Source of the DNA: Cylicocyclus nassatus
Taxonomy: Eukaryota > Nematoda > Chromadorea > Rhabditida > Strongylidae
Reading direction: 5' to 3'
NCBI GenBank assembly: GCA_958299035.1
Contig: CATQJL010000326.1
Location: 124,001-188,000, forward strand
Length of the DNA: 64,000 nt
This document shows, piece after piece, positions 1 through 12,473 of this stretch. The position numbers were made by a program, and so were the translations under genes. Each line of letters starts with the position of its first letter. Position 1 is the stretch's first letter. The notes beneath the pieces were generated by a model, which saw only the letters and a list, made by a program, of their open reading frames with translations, ran no database searches and was not told where the DNA came from.

Positions 1-531
1 GGTCAACAGAATTTTGGGGCGTGGCCAAACCTTCAGCGGGCGGCACTTCCTTTACGGTCGTATATTCTGCCAGCGCGCAGCAACACAGCATTTTTTGCAA
101 GCGCTCCGTATATAATTCTGTCAGCGAGCGCTGGCCAAACTTTCAGCAAGCGCTAGGACTCTAACGCAGTTTCGTGCATACGCCGAGTAAAGATGAGACT
201 CTATGTGGCAGAGGTGTCATCGATGGTTTGATTACTCAAGTTTGAGGTACCTTTTTTCAGCGGAAGGTACCTACGGGCCGTGCGGTCCTTCGCAAAGAAC
301 CGTGCGGCCCTCAATATTTTCGCATATTCTCGCGGAAAGTGCGCGAGAATGCGGCCACTGCGCCGCAACTAATCTATAGAAAAACCACGATACTTTTCCG
401 AGCATTCCTCTGAAAATTAGCCAACATTTTTTCAAATTTCTGCAAGCGGACCGCATGAAATCAGCGAACTATTTTTCCGGTGCCCGCTCGCTCAAAATTG
501 CATGGCCGCCTGCCCCCAGCGATTATCCGAG
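1..531 (+). mobile_element. Family A TIR element, copy A1 (left end cut by window)
   Basis: Non-coding GC-rich repeat that recurs at 3170-3892, 7868-8453 (inverted) and 12571-13371. Its right end reads like the reverse complement of the left end of the most complete copy (CTCAGATAATCGCC followed by GGGGGCAGGCGG), so the family has inverted termini of about 25 bp. Internal landmarks shared by all copies are CAGCGAGCGCTGGC, a TCAAGTTTGAGGTAC block and short inverted pairs such as CTCGCGGAAAGT. No transposase reading frame is present, so this is a non-autonomous DNA element. Target duplication is not visible because the left flank is missing. Confidence 0.75.
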
Positions 532-1307
532 TGTTCGTCCACAGGGGCGGACGTCAAAAAAGTAGTTCGTCGTCAACGTGTTAGGGATAAAAAGGCCAAA
601 GATGGACAGTGTGTGCAGTTACAAACATCTCAGACAATCAAAGGCTCTCAGCCGGCAGCCACAAAGCCACCGCCAAAACCCACCAAAAGGCCATGACTTT
701 ATCGCCGCCGCTTTCGCTTGCCGCTGAAAACCCTTATAGCAATCCTCCCGCTGCCAGCTTTAGCGTCCCGCTCATTGCCATATTTGTAGTTCACTCGCAT
801 CTACGGTTCTTACCGGGAAGCGGCAGTGAAGCGATAAAGACAGAAGTAAGTCTCATGAGGAGTTTGATTGTTTTGAATTGAAATTCGTACAAATATATAA
901 GTTTAATAAGGTTTTGTTACATCCTCATACACTGCGAGGAGAAACAGTCACTAGCTGATCATATGAAGTCAACCTCTGGCATTTCACTGCGTTTTCATAT
1001 GCTTTTTCGAAATCCTTTAAAAGCGATTTTCTCACATCGTGTATAGCGGTTTCCTCACATCGTACTTCATCCTAGATTGAGTCATGAGTCATGTATCATC
1101 GGTAGCAACTCGCTTTGGTGTTTTCCGTTAGTTTGGTGCGCACGTTTTGCGTCGCCCATGCACGACAGGGCGGCGTTCACATTTGGCACTTTGCCAGTCG
1201 TCATCAGCTGATTTCTCAGCCCATCAGGTCGTTTTTCGGCTAGTTATTGATTATTTTCGCCTTTCTTTTCAGGATTTCCGTTACAAAAGTGATGGACCGG
1301 CCCTAAT
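532..1307. other. No gene recognised
   Basis: Short open frames only, none resembling a known protein and none with a convincing splice chain. No copy of another family in the window was recognised here. Confidence 0.5.
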
Positions 1308-1583
1308 CAGACAGATGTATATGCCGTCATAGCAATAACACCTAAGACTGAGTTTTCATTGTTCTATTTTCGGACTTCCTGCAAAAGCTAAAACCACTCC
1401 AACTTTTTTTGCTGATTGTCAAGTAAAGATAAATTTTACCTTCAACCAAGCGAGATCAGCTGGTGACGCCTGGCAAAGAAAAATAGCAAGAGAAACAGTC
1501 AGAATCAGTAACAGCAATATATTAGGTATTAGAAAATTCACTTTTCTAGGTATTATTGCAAAAACGGCATATACATCTGTCCG
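1308..1583. repeat. Small inverted-repeat (MITE-like) hairpin
   Basis: The left end carries ACAGATGTATATGCCGT followed by GCAATAACACCTA, and the right end carries the reverse complement of nearly the same string. The arms are at least 35 bp with a few mismatches and enclose about 200 bp of AT-rich DNA. No coding potential or clear target duplication was seen. Confidence 0.5.
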
Positions 1584-2380
1584 AAGGTGAGGCATCGTAT
1601 GCTCGCTTGTCCTTCATCTCCTTGTTGGCACATAACAGTCCTTCCTCGCAGTGTTCCTCGAAGTTGATGCACAGCTCCTCCAAGCTGGTGCTGGTTTGAA
1701 GATTGCATCCACAATTTTCTACTTGAAAAAGGAGAGTTGAAACAAAAAATTGCGACAGTTAAGACGTTTAAAGGATGGAAAGGCCACTATAGGTATTAGA
1801 GCTGTGATGGCCAACGGCAAAACCTGAAATGCCACTTATTCATTAGCTATGCATAAAGCGATACCTCAAGCATCCAATGCAAACCCGTTATTGAAATCAC
1901 GTAACTGCATTGCGCTTGTTTTTGAAACATTTCGAGCTCATTCATACTGCACAGAAAAACATTAAAAAGTTGAATTTCCGTTGTTTTTTTGGAAGTCCCC
2001 ACCTGATGTTTTGGAAAACAGAAGAGGGGCGGAAGGTTGAACAGAGGTGCACCGCATGCTACTAATGATGACCTATACTCTTCCCAAAATTGCAGTATAC
2101 CCCTGAGAAGTTTTTAATGGGGCTGCTAACCATTGCCAGAAAATTTTGGATTCATACACTAAAACCGAAATCACTTGCTTGATTACACATTCATCGATCA
2201 AAACAAAATACAGAAAGCACTCGTAGAATATTGCCCAAGTTTTCAATTCAGCCAAAGTTTCTGTACACGACAGCAGAACTGTTAACCTTATTCCCTAGAT
2301 ACTCTCCAGATCAGATTGCTTTAGGCAAGAAAAGCCTACCCGAACCTCTCCTTCACATCCGTAACTACGACAGTATGGTA
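1584..2380. other. No gene recognised
   Basis: AT-rich non-coding sequence with only short open frames. No repeat partner inside the window was found. Confidence 0.45.
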
Positions 2381-2495
2381 GGTGCCAGCCTTATTCAATT
2401 CGACCGGTATATCTCACTCACTCGCTATCGGTCAAATCAGCGAAATGACCAGTACCAAATAGGGCAAATCGGATGAACCACCGGACCGACTAAGC
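2381..2495. repeat. Fragment of a dispersed repeat also found in aak-2 intron 5
   Basis: GTAGGTGCCAG, a TATCGGTC block, and GGATGAACC.CCGGACCG also appear at 30999-31127 inside the kinase gene, where the copy is a complete small hairpin. This copy looks truncated. Confidence 0.5.
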
Positions 2496-2544
2496 TGATG
2501 AATAACGCCTACCTAGTAACCCCACAACAAAACCAATGATTTGG

Positions 2545-2880
2545 TACCTCACAAGACGTATAAAGTCAAGGGGCACATGCCTTGATATGGTCCAAAGGGC
2601 CGTAATTGTCAAAAAAGTTGGAGAGTGCAACCGCATACAATAAAAAGAGTGCTAAAAAACGTCTCGATGTTGATGCTTGCAAAGAGCGACGCTAGTGGAA
2701 GACGTGGAAGACACTGGAAAGATACTATGTGAGAGCTGATTGTGAGTAACAAAGACGTAACGGAAACAAAGGATGAGGATGAAAGAGGCATAATCAATGA
2801 CTGCTGCATGAAGGAGTGATTGCCATAGCCAATCAATATAGACGCTATCGCTAACTCTAGCGTGCGAGCAAGTGGTCATG
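2545..2880. repeat. Dispersed repeat T, copy 1
   Basis: About 330 bp that matches 3905-4285 in the same orientation with scattered differences. Landmarks are GTGCTAAAAAAC, GGAAGACGTGGAAGA, CAAAGGATGAGGATGAAA and GAGTGATTGCCATA. The two copies bracket element A2, which suggests a local duplication or two insertions of one family. The short open frames here are not conserved between the copies, so it is not called coding. Confidence 0.6.
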
Positions 2881-3169
2881 TATGGAATGAGTACAGTATA
2901 GCTGCGATATCAACCCTCCGTCCCCTATATATGATTATTAGCATTCGAAAAGCACTAAAACGGTGGACACAAGAAAGGAGGAAACTAGAAGACTTTCGCA
3001 AAAAGGTTTCGAAAAGTAAAAAGAGTATGATATCCAAAACCAGCGCTCTATAACCCGTCAAGAGAGGGTATGGATTCCTTATTCGGAATTTCCACCCATG
3101 CGCCGTACAACCACCGCGTTGAAACGCGGAAAACAGCACTACCATAGATGTAAATAATAAAAAATATTC

Positions 3170-3892
3170 ACCTTCAGCGAGCGGTACTTCCTTTACTGTC
3201 GCATGTTCTGCCAGCGGGCAGCAATACAGAATTTTTTGCAAGCACTCGTCAAATACAGTCAGCTCCAATCCTAATCAGGCCGAAATTGGCATGGCGGCAG
3301 TCCGCGTCGCTAGGGTTTTGCGTCACGCCCACGGCCTTTTTGTCTGCCCTCTCTTCAACCTCTTCGCTCTCTCCGACTGTGCGCATACGCGGCGCGAACT
3401 CCTAGCGCTGCGAGCGCGCAATTCACCCCAACGGTTCGGCCTGATCCCGATTGGGGCAGACTGTATTTCCTTTCAGCAAACGTTGGCCAGACTTTCAGCA
3501 GGCGCTCGGACTCTTTTTACGCAGTTTCGTGCTTACGCCGAACAAAGGTAAGACTCTATATGGCAGAGGTGTCATCAATGGTTTAATTACCCGAGTTTGA
3601 GGTACTTTCTCTCAGCGGAAAGTACTTATGGGCTGTGCTGTCCTTCACAAAGGACCGTGCGGCCCTCAATAACTTTGAGTGTTCTCGCGGAAGGTCCGCG
3701 AGAATGCGACCACTGCGCCGCAACTAATCTATGGAAAAGTTGCAATTGTTCCCCGAGCATTCATCCAAAATTTTGCCAAAACTCTTCCATATATCTGCAA
3801 GCGGACCGCAAGAAATCAGCGAACTATTTTTCCGGTGCCAGGCTGCCCATAAATCGCATGGCCTCCTGCCCCGGCGATCATCTGAGGGTGAG
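3170..3892 (+). mobile_element. Family A TIR element, copy A2, with a nested MITE
   Basis: Starts abruptly at the CCTTCAGCGAGCGG block, so about 100 bp of the left end is missing compared with the copy at 12571. It then follows the family to the terminal GGCGATCATCTGAG. It is interrupted by a 208-bp insertion at a TA inside the element. No transposase frame is present. Confidence 0.75.
3256..3463. mobile_element. TA-flanked MITE nested in A2 (family S)
   Basis: The ends are inverted repeats of about 33 bp: CAGTCAGCTCCAATC at the left and a reverse-complemented CAGTCTGCCCCAATC at the right. TA lies immediately outside both ends. The empty site is visible in copy A4 near 12718, where the same host sequence runs straight through. 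TA duplication and CAGT termini are typical of Tc1/mariner-type MITEs. Related copies lie at 53271-53459 and 54640-54823. No coding sequence. Confidence 0.8.
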
Positions 3893-3904
3893 TCGGATGA
3901 GCCG

Positions 3905-4285
3905 GTTGAACTCAGAGACGTAAAAACCAAAGGCGCACTTACCTCAATATGGCCAAAGGACGGTGCTTCTCAAAAGGTTGAAGAATGCAACTGCACACAG
4001 TGAGATGCAGCGTGCTAAAAAACACTTCACAGGTGATATGTGCTATCCCATGTAAGAATGCCAGAATCACCTAATGATTTACGTTCCTGGAAACGAGATT
4101 TGCCGGTGTTGATGTTGATGCCTGCGAAAAGCGACGGAGACGAAGTGGAAGACGTGGAAGAACTGAAGGAGATACAATGAGAGAGCTGAATAACAAAGAT
4201 GAATCGGAATACAAAGGATGAGGATGAAAAAGGTATAACCAAAGAGTGCTGTAAGAAAGAGTGATTGCCATATAGCGTGTGAGCA
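3905..4285. repeat. Dispersed repeat T, copy 2
   Basis: Direct-orientation relative of 2545-2880. It has small insertions, for example a 40-bp block around 4030-4085 that copy 1 lacks. Non-coding. Confidence 0.6.
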
Positions 4286-6018
4286 AGTGGTCCTGGGCAG
4301 GTTGGCTGCGTACCTATCAGCTCTCCGGAGGTGCTGCGCGCCTAGAGCTCTCCGGGGATCTCGCAAATCTGGGGCAAAACCGGAGCACAGATTGGCGAAT
4401 TCTCCGGAAGTCTCCTTCTCAGCTTGTGACGTCACCACAAGTGGACCGCCTCTCGCCCGTCCCTGCAATAGTTAAGAGCGCCTTCTGGAACTGTCACAGA
4501 TTTCCACTGCCCTCCGGAAATATTTTGCAAAATGAGTTTGCGTTTTTTGGAGTGCCCTACCTCTGCGTGGGATGAAATCGACGATGCTTTCAGAGATGCT
4601 TTCACTATTCATGACAAGCTAAATCATCATGTGTTGGGTTTGTTTCGTTGAGCGAAAATATCTTCTTTTTTGAACAGTCTATCGCTCCCTGATTGTGCCT
4701 TCTGACTGGGTAGTGGGTTCACGTCCGATAGTCTAGAGACAGGGCGTCAAAAGTGAAGGTTGTTTGAACATCTGCCCTCATAAAAAGTGAAGGTTGCTTA
4801 TAGAAGATCAGAGAAGAAAAAGACGTAAAACAGATATAAAAAAGCAAAAGAAACTGCTGTAAATCCGAATAAAACGCTGCAACGAGGTTCGAAATCTTTC
4901 ATTTGGCGGCATTTCGAATTGCGGGTTTTTCACTCCGGGATTAGGCATTCAAGATAACAGGGGAAAACAAGGAAAAACTAATTCCTTTTTTGTGACTGTT
5001 TCAAAAACCATGTTTCAGAAAAAGTGATTATCAAGAAGAACATAAACAAGAAATAAATTAGCTTTGAAAACGCAAAGTTTCTTTTCTACTAAGTCGAAAT
5101 GCACATCAAAGCCGAATTTAGTTTTTCTGATGCGTCCCTTGAATTTTTACCCCGCATTGACGTTCCTGTTCCCTGGAAAGTTGTCTGGATTGTTGCGCTT
5201 ACCATTCTAAGCAAAAACTGCCTAAACTGGAAAAAAATCGATGCGAAAGCGCTGAGACAGAACAAGGTAGAGAACAAAGCACTTCTTCGATTTTTCACAA
5301 AAATTTCACCATAATCGAAGAGATAAGCACTGGGTCTTTGCCTGCATTATGAACAAAAGCAAGATCTGCAGAATGCACGAAAAAGCCGCGTGAAAAGAGT
5401 TGAACTAGAGGAAAAACAAGAGATTCTCAAAAACAAGGTTTTTGCCGGATATCTCAAATCAAATCAAAAAATGTGGTTTTGGGACGTTGTCAGCGTAAGT
5501 AGATATCAAGAGCTTCAATAGGATATATGACTTGCTAAAATTGGATTCGAAACAGCCAAGAAAAGAGTACCAGAGTCAAATGATACGCGCCCCGCGTTTG
5601 GGGTAGCGAGTTAGCGCGAAGCGCGCAGAGACGCAGACAAGCAGCGGAGACAGTCCACAGCCGGCGGGGCATTTGGCTCTGGTCGAAATTCTCCGCGGGG
5701 TTCCAAGAAACCGTGCAATATCAGGTATCATTTTGATCGTCGTGACACGAGGAAGAGCACCGACAACGTCGCAAGCGTTGGAAATCAGTCATTAACGAGA
5801 TAGATCAGCATTTTCATGCGCGACTCTCTGCGCAAAATTTGAGCACGTTTCTCGTTTTTGTTCAACTCCAACAGCTTTCCTAAACTTCTGAAAATCAATT
5901 TTAGTCAAATAAGAGACTAGTTTTAAAATGCTGTCCTGAATTGTGGGGAAATTTCGCATTTTAATAAGGAGCAGAGGAGGAGTTTTGGAACCAAAATGTT
6001 ACTACATACCACACTTTA
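4286..6018. other. No gene recognised
   Basis: The 4320-4480 stretch is rich in CTCCGG motifs. The rest is AT-rich with short, unconvincing frames. A GC-rich patch at 5585-5700 is not recognised. No repeat partner was identified. Confidence 0.45.
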
Positions 6019-6180
6019 GGTGTAAAACAGATTTATGTAAAAATAGTGAAAACTCATGTGAAATGGAAGTTTTGCCTACCTTAGGTGGGCACTTTTTGAA
6101 TTAGTTGAGCAATTGCCCACCTAATTTAAAAAAGTTAAGCACTTTCTTCATTTACATAAGTTTTTCGTAATTTTACATAC
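6019..6180. repeat. AT-rich hairpin repeat
   Basis: GTAAAAATAGTGAAAACTCATGT pairs imperfectly with CATTTACATAAGTTTTTCGTAATTTTAC. An inner pair TTAGGTGGGCA / TGCCCACCTAA sits near the loop. Related hairpin ends occur around 6450-6520 and 19461-19622. Family unknown. Confidence 0.5.
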
Positions 6181-7867
6181 TTTGTTCCTTTATCCCGCTG
6201 CGCGTACACAAACCGAATTCTGTGCAATGTTATGTGTGCTTTGCAAACGAGCCATTTTTCCATTTTCTGATAGTGGGAAATTTACAGAAAAAAGCTTGCC
6301 CAAACATTGTCACATGATTTTTCCATGGAACTTCTCAGTTAACTTCTAAAGGGCCGTGTCCATGTACTTACCAAGTTTTGTAACAGACCACCACCTGTGC
6401 TTCGCAAAGGAGCCATTTGAATTCATATCTTCACTCACCAGGTATGGGAGAAAATTTTTGGAAAAAATGCTCAGTACAATCTCCATTCACATAAGTTTCT
6501 CATAAATTTTCATACTTTGTTTCCATTAGCCTGTGTCTTCGCTTACGCACTTTGGTGCCATATTGCGCATGCATTGAGAATTGATCATATATGCTTTCTA
6601 AACGGCATCCGTCAAGCGACGTCGCCCTGCGGCAACTAGGATGGCCGGCGCGACGCGCGCGGACTCCCCTGTGCGCCTGGTGAAGACGTAACATGTTAAC
6701 ATAAGCAGAGACCAACCACTAACTACCAATTTTTCCGGGGCTCCGCCTCGGACCCAGAGGTGCGATGGGGGGAGCCGGGCCCCCAAAAGTTAAGGTGGTT
6801 CCAGCTACCACTGGCCGCCAAAAGTGAAGGTGGTAGTGCCGGACTCCCACTGTCCAGAAACGTCGACCGGGAGGGAGGGAGGAATTGAAAGTCGATGTCG
6901 ACTTAGGAGGTGGGTTGGGTGAGCACACAGCACACGGAAATAAGAAAAGCAAATGCAAACGTTGATAAGAGCTTTTTTGTCACTTAACTTACTTTTAGGA
7001 ACTCGCCGTCGCCTAGCGCGGGCACCCAATGGCCGTTACCGGCTTGGACGCTAAGCCCCAGCACTTCAAAGAAGTGCGGAGAACAAAGCTTCTTGGTGAA
7101 TTTCATAATTTTTCAAGAGCTCTAACCCAACGGTCTCCTTTAGGGCCACAAATACGCTGATTACAGCGGCATGAATATTTTGGATAAACGTGTTAATCAA
7201 ATGGTGTATTTGTAAGTGAAACACAGCTAGTCTTTACGTAGTTTATTAAGCAAATTTTGTTATAACGTACTGCGAAGAAAGTAAGCCGATCTCCGGGCAC
7301 TAACCGCCGAGAACTAGAACTTCGAATGATAAAATAGCGAAAAATCATGCGAAATGTCCACATGCCAGCAAGTGCCACTTCATGGTTTTTGAAGGGTAAT
7401 TGTAGTTCTACCAAAGAGCGAGAGAATCAGGTCGATTTGAGAAGTCGCCGCCAAGGACCAGAATTTGAAAAATTACGCCATTTTAGGTTGCACAGGACAC
7501 CTGACATTTGAACTCCTATAAATAATGAGTGTGAAGGTGTGTAATGTTGCAACTTCATAGTTATTGTAGATTAAGGTTTGCCTACCAGGTTATGTTCTAG
7601 CCGTACCGTTCGTTCAAGCACCGCCAAGATCCAGGATATTGAAAAAAACAGAAAAAAACGTTTTCCAACCTTCAACAGCCCCTAACTCCTTCAGAATTGC
7701 ATGAATCATGTTGAGACTTCGTAGGTTGAACTCTCCTATTCAAGAGCTTTCAGATGGTCTATGATTTGTGGGCGCTCAATGCTTCTTGCTGCTTTAATCT
7801 GGGGTAGAGACTTTTCATCACTAATTCTCCATCTCGTCAATTTGGATGAATTGGCTGGAGGTCACCA

Positions 7868-8453
7868 CTCAGATAATCGCCGGGGGCAGGCGGCCATGCG
7901 ATTTATGGGCGGGCGGGCACCGGAAGAATAGTTCGCTGATTTCTTGCGGTCCGCTTGCAGATTTTTGGAGGAATTTTAGCGGAATTTTAGACGAAGCTTG
8001 GAAAACAATCGCGTTATCCTTACAGATTAGCTGCGGCGCAGTCCGCATTCTCGCGGACTTTCCGCGAGAATATGCAAAATTTTCGAGGGCCGCACGGTCC
8101 TTTGTGGAGGACCGCGCAGCCCCCAGGTACTTTCCGCTGAGAGAAAGTACCTCAAACTTGAGTAATTAAACCATCGATGACACCTCTGCCACATAGAGTC
8201 TCATCTTTACTCGGCGTATGCCCGAAACTGCCTTAAAAGAGTCCTAGCGCTTGCTGAAAATTTAGCCAGCGCTCGCTGAAAGAAATTATTTGCCGAGCGC
8301 CTGCAGAAAATGCTGTATTGTTGCTCGCTGGCAGAATATACGACTGTAAAGAAACTGCCGCCCGCTGAAGGTTTGGTCACGCCCCAAAATTCTGCTGACC
8401 GCCTGCAGAAAAGCGCGAGTTTACGGACCGCCTGCCCCCGGCGCTTATTTGAG
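7868..8453 (-). mobile_element. Family A TIR element, copy A3 (inverted)
   Basis: Starts CTCAGATAATCGCC with GGGGGCAGGCGG and ends with the inverted counterpart CGCTTATTTGAG. The interior is the reverse complement of A1 and A4, including the CCAGGTACTTTCC block. Both flanks show CA next to the termini, which is too little to call a duplication. It lies in the loop of foldback K. Confidence 0.75.
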
Positions 8454-8747
8454 CAGTGGAGAATTAGTGGGGAAAAGTCTCCACCCCCAAGCTTATGCCG
8501 TCGAAAGCACGAAATCCCCACATATTATATAATGTCTGAAAGCTCTTGAAAAGGAGAGTTCAATTTATGAAGTCCCAACATGATTCATGCAATTTTGAAG
8601 GAGTTATGGACTGTTGAAGGTTGGAAAAGGGTTTTTCCTTTTTCTTAATATCTTAGATCTCGGCGGTGTTTGAACGGATCGATTCGGCTAAACATAATCT
8701 AGTAGGGCAAACCTTATTCTACAATAACTGTAAAGTCGCTTCATCAC

Positions 8748-10137
8748 CAGGGTCAAGCGTGGGGTGTGGCACGCCACACCTGGAGGGTCGTAGAGGGGTC
8801 AGCAAGAGGGGGGTCGTTATCGAGGTGAAGTGATGTTAGCGACATTATCTTAATCAACAATGTCTGAAAGGACCATTGTACAAAATACCAGCACTGATGT
8901 TTTGGCCTACCTCGTACACGCACAGTAAGCATCTGAAAAAAATTCTGAAAGCATAAGAGCATCATTTTCGTGATTAGCATGTCAAATAACCTCTGAGGGC
9001 CAAGTTTCAGCGAATTTCGAGATTTTCAAATATTGGGACACTCAAATGAGGTGGCCATTTTCGACATAATAACTTTGTTTTAAAGGTGAGTATACTACTT
9101 ATTTTTGCACTCTTACAAAGTACTACTACTTCTTTGATCACATTAGGAATCCCACTTCAACTAACCTCCAAACTCTGGAATCAAGAGCAAGCCAAAATCT
9201 CGTTCGTCCCACTTTCGCTTTCAATTTCTCAGACTATAGAAGAGCAATCAGGCCCAAATCACTTTTATGAAAATTATGAGGATAAGGCTATCGAATATAC
9301 TTGTTACTGCCGCCTTCCCTTGCAATTAACGAGTAGCGTAGACTTAGCATAACTGTAATCCAATATTTTCGCAGTGTTTCCATTAACTTAGCCAAGAAAA
9401 AAACGACTACATATATCTTTCCCTAGGAGAAACAATTTTGAATGAAATTCTCGCTTTTTCTAGAAGAAGGTTTAGCAGTAGCAATCATAGACAGAGATTT
9501 AAGTACTTTGAAGGTAAGTTAATGGGGTGTGGCACAACCCCTCAAAAACTGTGGCGGCAACAGCTTTTTAGGGGTTGTGCCACACCCCATTAACCTGTCT
9601 CCAAAAAGAATTTTAGCGAGCAAAATACATATAGTTTGATAGCATGAGTCTTTTAGTTTTCATAGGAGCAATTTGGGCTTGATTCATCTTCTTCGCTCTG
9701 AGTAAAAGCTGGTGAAAGCGCAGCCATTGGAAGCGAAAACTGGGACAAACGAAATTTTTGTCTTCTTTAATTCCATAGTTGTTGGTTATTTGAAGCAGGA
9801 TTCATGGTATGGGAAAATAGAGAGTAGTGCATTATACTGAGTACAAAAAGAGTTAGTTAATTCACTTTTAAAATATAGTTTCATCTTCGAAAATGTTCAC
9901 TTTACTTGATGGTCCAATATTGGGAATCCTCGGAATTTGCTAAAACTTGGCCCATGGTGGTTATTTGACATGGTAATTACGAATATGTCCTTAATTATGG
10001 ATGGTAAAGCCTTTATGTCATGCCTAAGGAAGAAAAGATGGGGGGGGGGGGGAGGGGAGGTGTTGAGACAGAAGATAGGTGAGGGGGGGGGGGGGTCGTA
10101 TATAGCGCTTGTGTGCCACAGCTCTTGCTCAACACTG
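8748..10137. mobile_element. hAT-like foldback element H1
   Basis: Begins CAGGGTCAAGCGTGGGG and ends GCTCTTGCTCAACACTG. The 8 bp outside are TTCATCAC and CTCATCAC, a 7/8 target duplication. CAGGG termini and 8-bp duplications are hallmarks of the hAT superfamily. The empty site is visible in the other arm of foldback K near 7530. The arms contain a CACCTTTGAAACAAAGTT-type motif and two 13-bp G runs (10040-10052, 10083-10095). The loop carries a hairpin, TTAATGGGGTGTGGCAC and its complement, at 9520-9595. No transposase frame. Confidence 0.8.
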
Positions 10138-11099
10138 CTCATCACACACCCTCACACTCGGGATTTATAGGAGTTCAAATGTCAGCTGTCACTAAGCAAC
10201 CTAAAATGGCGTAATTTTTTGAAATTCTCGTTCTCTCTGTCCACTGCTCAAATAGACATGATGCCTTCACTGCGGTAGAACTACAATTACCCTTCAAAAC
10301 TTATGAAGTGCACTTGCTAACATCTTCAATTATTAGATTTATAAAAATGAAGATATCGCATGATTTTTCGCTATTTTATCATTCGAAAACTTAGTTTTGG
10401 GTCGTTACTGCCTGGATCGACCTACTTTCTTCGCAGTACGTTATAACAAGATTTACTCAATAAGCTACGCAGAGTCTAGCTGTGTTTCACTTGCAATGCA
10501 CCATTTAATTAACGCGTTTATTTGAAATATTTATGAAGCTGTATTCATCGTATTTGTGGCCCTAAAAAAAGGCCGTTGGGTGACAGTTGTTGGCCCTGAA
10601 GAGAACCGTTGGGTTAGTTTCAACTATCCGAAGTCATCATGAAGCTTTGCTCTCCAAAATCGTAGAGAGTGCTGAGACTGGATGCGTCCATGCCGGTGAT
10701 GGCCTTCGCGTGCTCGCAGTAGGCGACGGCGAGTTCCTAAATGAACTACATAGAAATATGCATTCAATAATCGCTTTTGCGTCTGTTTTGCTTATTTTCT
10801 TTCTTTGATCGTTCAGCAAAAAAAATTTTCAAAACCCAAAAGTGAAGGTGGTTACCCTGTACCAGCTCAAAAGTGAAGGTAAAGGAAGAACCGGCTTACA
10901 CTATTGCACCTCTGCTCGGACTCCGCAGGAACGATATCCTCTTTGCTTTTTTCACCCGAAACGATATCCAGCCTGACATCTTCCCCCTCGTGCCGTGCCC
11001 TGAATGAGAAAAACTTGCTACCCTTCATTTTTACCATGTCTAAGTTTCGCCAAATGTCAGAATTTTTGTCTAAGCCTGTTGAAGGTGCTTTGATAACCT

Positions 11100-11208
11100 T
11101 GACTGACAAGGGAATGGCCAGAAGTCGAAGTGGCCAATCCAAGCAAGCTGCCTACCATTCGGTGCAGCATTCAACGCTGACTTCAAATCTGTTCTCCATA
11201 TCTGCTTA
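11100..11208 (+). repeat. Family F arm fragment
   Basis: CTGACAAGGGAATGGCC, TCGAAGTGGCCAATC, a CATTCGGTGCAGCATT block and CTTCAAATCTGTTCTCC match 15113-15290 (inverted) and the introns of the kinase gene at 29616 and 31439. The fragment is cut off by element C1. Confidence 0.6.
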
Positions 11209-11822
11209 CTCAGACATTTGGAACGTGCAGCGCGCGCGCACTCACACGGGGCGCAACACCCAGTGCGCGGATGGCTGGACATTGGATACCGCGCCGCTGC
11301 TACTGGTCCGCGGATGGCTGCCATTTTCCAGTTTTTCGTTGCGCTATACAATGCAAGTTTTGATAATGAACTCCACACTTTATGTGCCAAGAATATGAAT
11401 TCGTATTCGAATCCAAAAATTTAAATCAAGTACCCATTCGCAATGCTACCGAATGTCAACGCTTGCAAGCAGAAAACAATTTTTGTTTTTGCGACTACTC
11501 ATATAAAGTACGATACCCAATCTCTTGAATGATGAGGTAGCCTGACTACTGCGTCGTATACCTTACGCGGGTATCCCTTGCATTTACAGCATGTGAGAAT
11601 TGCAGGCGCGCGGGCCGCGCGGGTAAAGTGTAGACGTACGCGTACTCACACGTACGTAGCACGTGCTGAAAAATTAGGCGCGAGGGTCGCGAAAGCAAAC
11701 ATAAACTTAGCGCGAGGGTCGCGGTGTTGGCCATTAGCACGCGCGTCGCACGCACCAAATGTCTTGGATGGCACGCGTTCGGCGTATTGCCGCCCATTTA
11801 CTATAAGGCACGTGCTTTGCCG
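11209..11822 (+). mobile_element. Family C TIR element, copy C1 (right end lost)
   Basis: Begins CTCAGACATTTGGAACG after a TA and follows C2 and C3 until the last 40 bp. At that point it passes directly into the left end of C2. The missing right terminus suggests the tandem arose by recombination. Rich in CGCGCG motifs. Open frames in this copy are not conserved in C3, so it is non-autonomous. Confidence 0.7.
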
Positions 11823-12473
11823 CTCAGACAGTTCGAGCGGGCAGCGCGCGCGCAGTCACACGGTGGCGCAACACCCAGTGCGCGGGTGGCGGGACATTGG
11901 ATGCCGCGCCGCTGGTGCTGGCCAGCGGATGGTGCATTTTTTTCAGTTTTTCATTGCGCTGTATACCACAGGTCTTGATAGTGAATTCCACTCTTCATAC
12001 GCCAAAGAATATAAATTCGTATTTGAATAAAAGAATTCAGATCCAGCATCCATTTGCAATGCTACCGAGGGCTAACGCTTGGAAGCAAAAAATAACTTCC
12101 ACTTCTGCGACTGTTCATACACTACGATGTGATATCTAACCTCTTGAATGATGAGGCAGCCTGACCACTGCGTCGTACACTGCGCAGGTATCCCTTGTGC
12201 TTACAGCATGTGGTAATTGCAGGCGCGCGGGCCGCACGGGTAGAGTATAAAGGCACGCGCGCGGCGTGCTATAAAATTAGGCGCGCGGGTGGCGAGATCG
12301 AACATAAACATAGCGCGCGGGTCGCGGTGTTGGCAGTTGATACGCGCGCCGCACGCACCAAATGTCTAGGATGGCACGCGTTTGGCGTAGTGCCGGACAC
12401 GCATATAAATAAGGCACGCGCTCTGCCGCATTGACCATAAACGCGCGTGCGCCGCACGCTCCAATTGTCTGAG
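11823..12473 (+). mobile_element. Family C TIR element, copy C2
   Basis: Left terminus CTCAGACAGTTCGAGCG and right terminus the inverted CCAATTGTCTGAG. Its length is 651 bp, identical to C3. It contains GCGCAACACCCAGTGCGCGG and a region with repeated GGCGCGCGGG motifs. It directly follows the truncated C1. No transposase. Confidence 0.8.

Larger units (their letters stand above)
6745..10925. mobile_element. Large foldback element K (about 4.2 kb with insertions)
   Basis: The left arm (about 6745-7850) is the inverted counterpart of the right arm (8460-8747 plus 10146-10925). Paired landmarks are AAAAGTGAAGGTGGT, TCGCTATTTTATCATTCGAA, ACGTACTGCGAAGAAAGTA, GTAGTTCTACC and CCTTCAACAG. The loop holds family A copy A3, and the right arm is split by an hAT-like element (8748-10137). 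Without insertions the structure is about 2.2 kb. Short frames in the arms are not conserved, so no protein is called. Exact termini were not resolved. Confidence 0.65.

Noticed and set aside
10587..10808. Plausible-looking 73-codon frame (VGLVSTIRSHHEALLSKIVE)
   Set aside because: It lies in the right arm of foldback K, and the left arm does not encode a related protein. No splice partners were found.
10904..11398. 164-codon plus-strand open frame
   Set aside because: It runs across the end of foldback K, a family F arm and the start of C1. It is not conserved in other copies and has no recognisable domain.
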